Assembly: GCF_009764645.1 (NCBI RefSeq)
Contig: NZ_RWIM01000198.1
Location: forward strand, 1-62,517
DNA from: Pseudomonas sp. PB106
GTDB taxonomy: Bacteria > Pseudomonadota > Gammaproteobacteria > Pseudomonadales > Pseudomonadaceae
Reading direction: 5' to 3'
DNA: 62,517 nt
Shown here: piece after piece, positions 61,658 through 62,517 of the stretch
How positions within the stretch are numbered: the stretch's first letter is position 1
How the letters are laid out: every line of letters starts with the position of its first letter
Translations under genes and position numbers: made by a program
The notes under the pieces: model-generated
Told to the model about the DNA's origin: nothing
Seen by the model: the letters and a program-made list of their open reading frames with translations, nothing else
Database searches by the model: none

Positions 61658-62303
61658 GAGTATCTTCCCCTGATAACGCCTGCCAGATCTGATGCGGTGA
61701 CATCACCACCTCCAGCCATACCTGCACCAACAACAATCCAATGAAACACGCCAAACCGAGACCGACGGTGATCGCCGCCATGTCCGCCAATTTTACGATC
61801 GCTACCAGTACGCCCATGAGGTAAACCTCGAGCATTCCCCAGTCTTTGAGGTGGTGGTAGATGCGATAAAGCAGCAGACCGTAACTGCGGCCGACGTTGA
61901 AGCGAATCGTCAGCAAAACGAACAACTGGCACAACAACTTGAGTAGCGGAATGGCCATGCTGCACAGGAATACAACGATCGATACACCCTGCATGTCGGT
62001 GTTGAACAGGCCGAGTACGCCACTCCAGACCGTATCCTGCGAAGATTGTCCGAGGATATTGAGTTGCATGATGGGTAAAAAGTTTGCCGGGATGTACAAC
62101 AACAATGCCGCGATCACCAAGGCAAGGCTGCGCTGCACCACGTTGTGGCGATGAGCGTACAACTCGTAACCGCAGCGTGGGCAGAGGGCTTTCTCGCCGT
62201 GGGCAAGTGTTGGCTTGCGCATCAGCAGGTCGCACTCGTGACAGGCCACCAGGTCTTCCAGCGGTAAATCTGACAGCCCTTGGGCGTCAACCGACTCTGA
62301 CAT
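61644..62303 (-). CDS. pqiA: half-length PqiA protein, first copy
   Basis: 219 residues with the same layout: zinc ribbon (ACHECDLLM, LCPRCGYEL) and four helices with LLLYIPANFLPIMQLNILG. First gene of the leftward pqi unit. The two halves share the IPANxLPIM motif but are otherwise diverged, so they likely form a heterodimer equal to full-length PqiA/LetA. The 5' gap to the rRNA terminator is about 107 bases and should hold the promoter. Confidence 0.9.
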   Translation of the reverse strand: MSESVDAQGLSDLPLEDLVACHECDLLMRKPTLAHGEKALCPRCGYELYAHRHNVVQRSLALVIAALLLYIPANFLPIMQLNILGQSSQDTVWSGVLGLFNTDMQGVSIVVFLCSMAIPLLKLLCQLFVLLTIRFNVGRSYGLLLYRIYHHLKDWGMLEVYLMGVLVAIVKLADMAAITVGLGLACFIGLLLVQVWLEVVMSPHQIWQALSGEDTHAGD

Positions 62304-62371
62304 ACAGGCTCTGGCTCCGAATAAGGTGGGGCTATTCTAGTGTTCTGATTCGAAAATAACTGTGCAAATTT

Positions 62372-62403
62372 GTTCGCTATCACGAGCAAGACTTTTCTAC
62401 GGG
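62372..62403. repeat. decayed REP half, GAGTGAGCCTGCTCGC family
   Basis: TTCGCTATCACGAGCAAGAC followed by TTTTCTACGGG resembles the arm TTCGCTATCGCGAGCAGG with CTCACTCCTACAGGG with several changes. No partner arm; likely a remnant. Confidence 0.35.
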
Positions 62404-62410
62404 CAAAACA

Positions 62411-62440
62411 AAACCCCAACTGCTTTCGCAATTGGGGTTT
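62411..62440 (-). terminator. rRNA operon terminator
   Basis: AAACCCCAA, 12-base loop, TTGGGGTTT; on the minus strand the hairpin is followed by TTTGTTTTG. It lies 11 bases beyond the 5S 3' end, as expected for an rrn operon. Confidence 0.9.
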
Positions 62441-62450
62441 CGGAATTTAA

Positions 62451-62517
62451 TCTTGACGATGACCTACTCTCACATGGGGAAACCCCACACTACCATCGGC
62501 GATGCATCGTTTCACTG
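62451..62517 (-). rRNA. rrf: 5S rRNA, 3' part (cut by window edge)
   Basis: On the minus strand the sequence reads GAAACGATGCATCGCCGATG, then GTAGTGTGGGGTTTCCCCAT, then GTGAGAGTAGGTCATCGTCA to the 3' end. This is the 3' half of pseudomonad 5S rRNA. The rest of the rRNA operon lies beyond the right edge. The exact 3' end is uncertain by a few bases. Confidence 0.95.

Overview
The window is a piece of a Pseudomonas chromosome, most likely from the P. fluorescens group. It is GC-rich. The gene order hpt/upp/uraA, hemH, light-linked photolyase cluster, pagL, murI-moeB-prmC-prfA-hemA, TPR lipoprotein-lolB-ispE-tRNA-Gln-prs-rplY-pth-ychF, then carbonic anhydrase-rimI-holD and mksFEB is the order I know from P. 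aeruginosa PAO1 (PA4642 to PA4686 area). Three families of Pseudomonas-type REP palindromes sit between genes. No phage, IS element or CRISPR array was seen.

Layout. 1-3.7 kb: small conserved proteins and purine/pyrimidine salvage. 3.7-5.7 kb: ferrochelatase and a TIGR01777 epimerase-like protein. 5.8-15.7 kb: a block that looks light-controlled. It holds a FAD oxidoreductase, a small Trp-rich protein, and a tightly overlapping run of nine genes (DUF523/DUF1722, a LitR/PplR-like MerR regulator, DNA photolyase, NTF2-like, SDR, amine-oxidase-like flavoprotein, DUF1365, UfaM/Cfa-like methyltransferase, DUF2878). Two exact copies and one near copy of the P. putida PplR1 direct repeat lie in front of these units. 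16-28.7 kb: housekeeping core (lipid A deacylase, glutamate racemase, translation termination, tetrapyrrole entry, lipoprotein sorting, isoprenoid, PRPP synthase, L25, Pth, YchF).

28.7-49 kb is the variable part: fosmidomycin exporter, two chemoreceptors (one membrane-bound, one soluble and BdlA-like), a LysR regulator divergent from a polyamine-type ABC transporter plus amidase, tRNA-Met followed by a SymE-like toxin and an XRE regulator, a DUF2817 peptidase, a gamma-glutamyltransferase-like protein, a flavin reductase, an MFS carrier and a short-chain fatty acid carrier. 49-62.5 kb: a secreted protein of unknown role, a SET-domain protein, carbonic anhydrase, rimI with the cryptic pseudomonad psi subunit of DNA polymerase III, the MksFEB condensin, a six-MCE-domain PqiB with two half-size PqiA proteins, and the 3' end of a 5S rRNA gene with its terminator (minus strand).

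The strongest candidate for something worth following is the light-linked block. Direct repeats matching a published light-regulator site control (by inference) DNA repair, membrane-lipid modification (furan fatty acids) and several proteins of unknown role, next to ferrochelatase, which consumes the photosensitiser protoporphyrin IX. All statements about families come from memory of those families. No database search was run.
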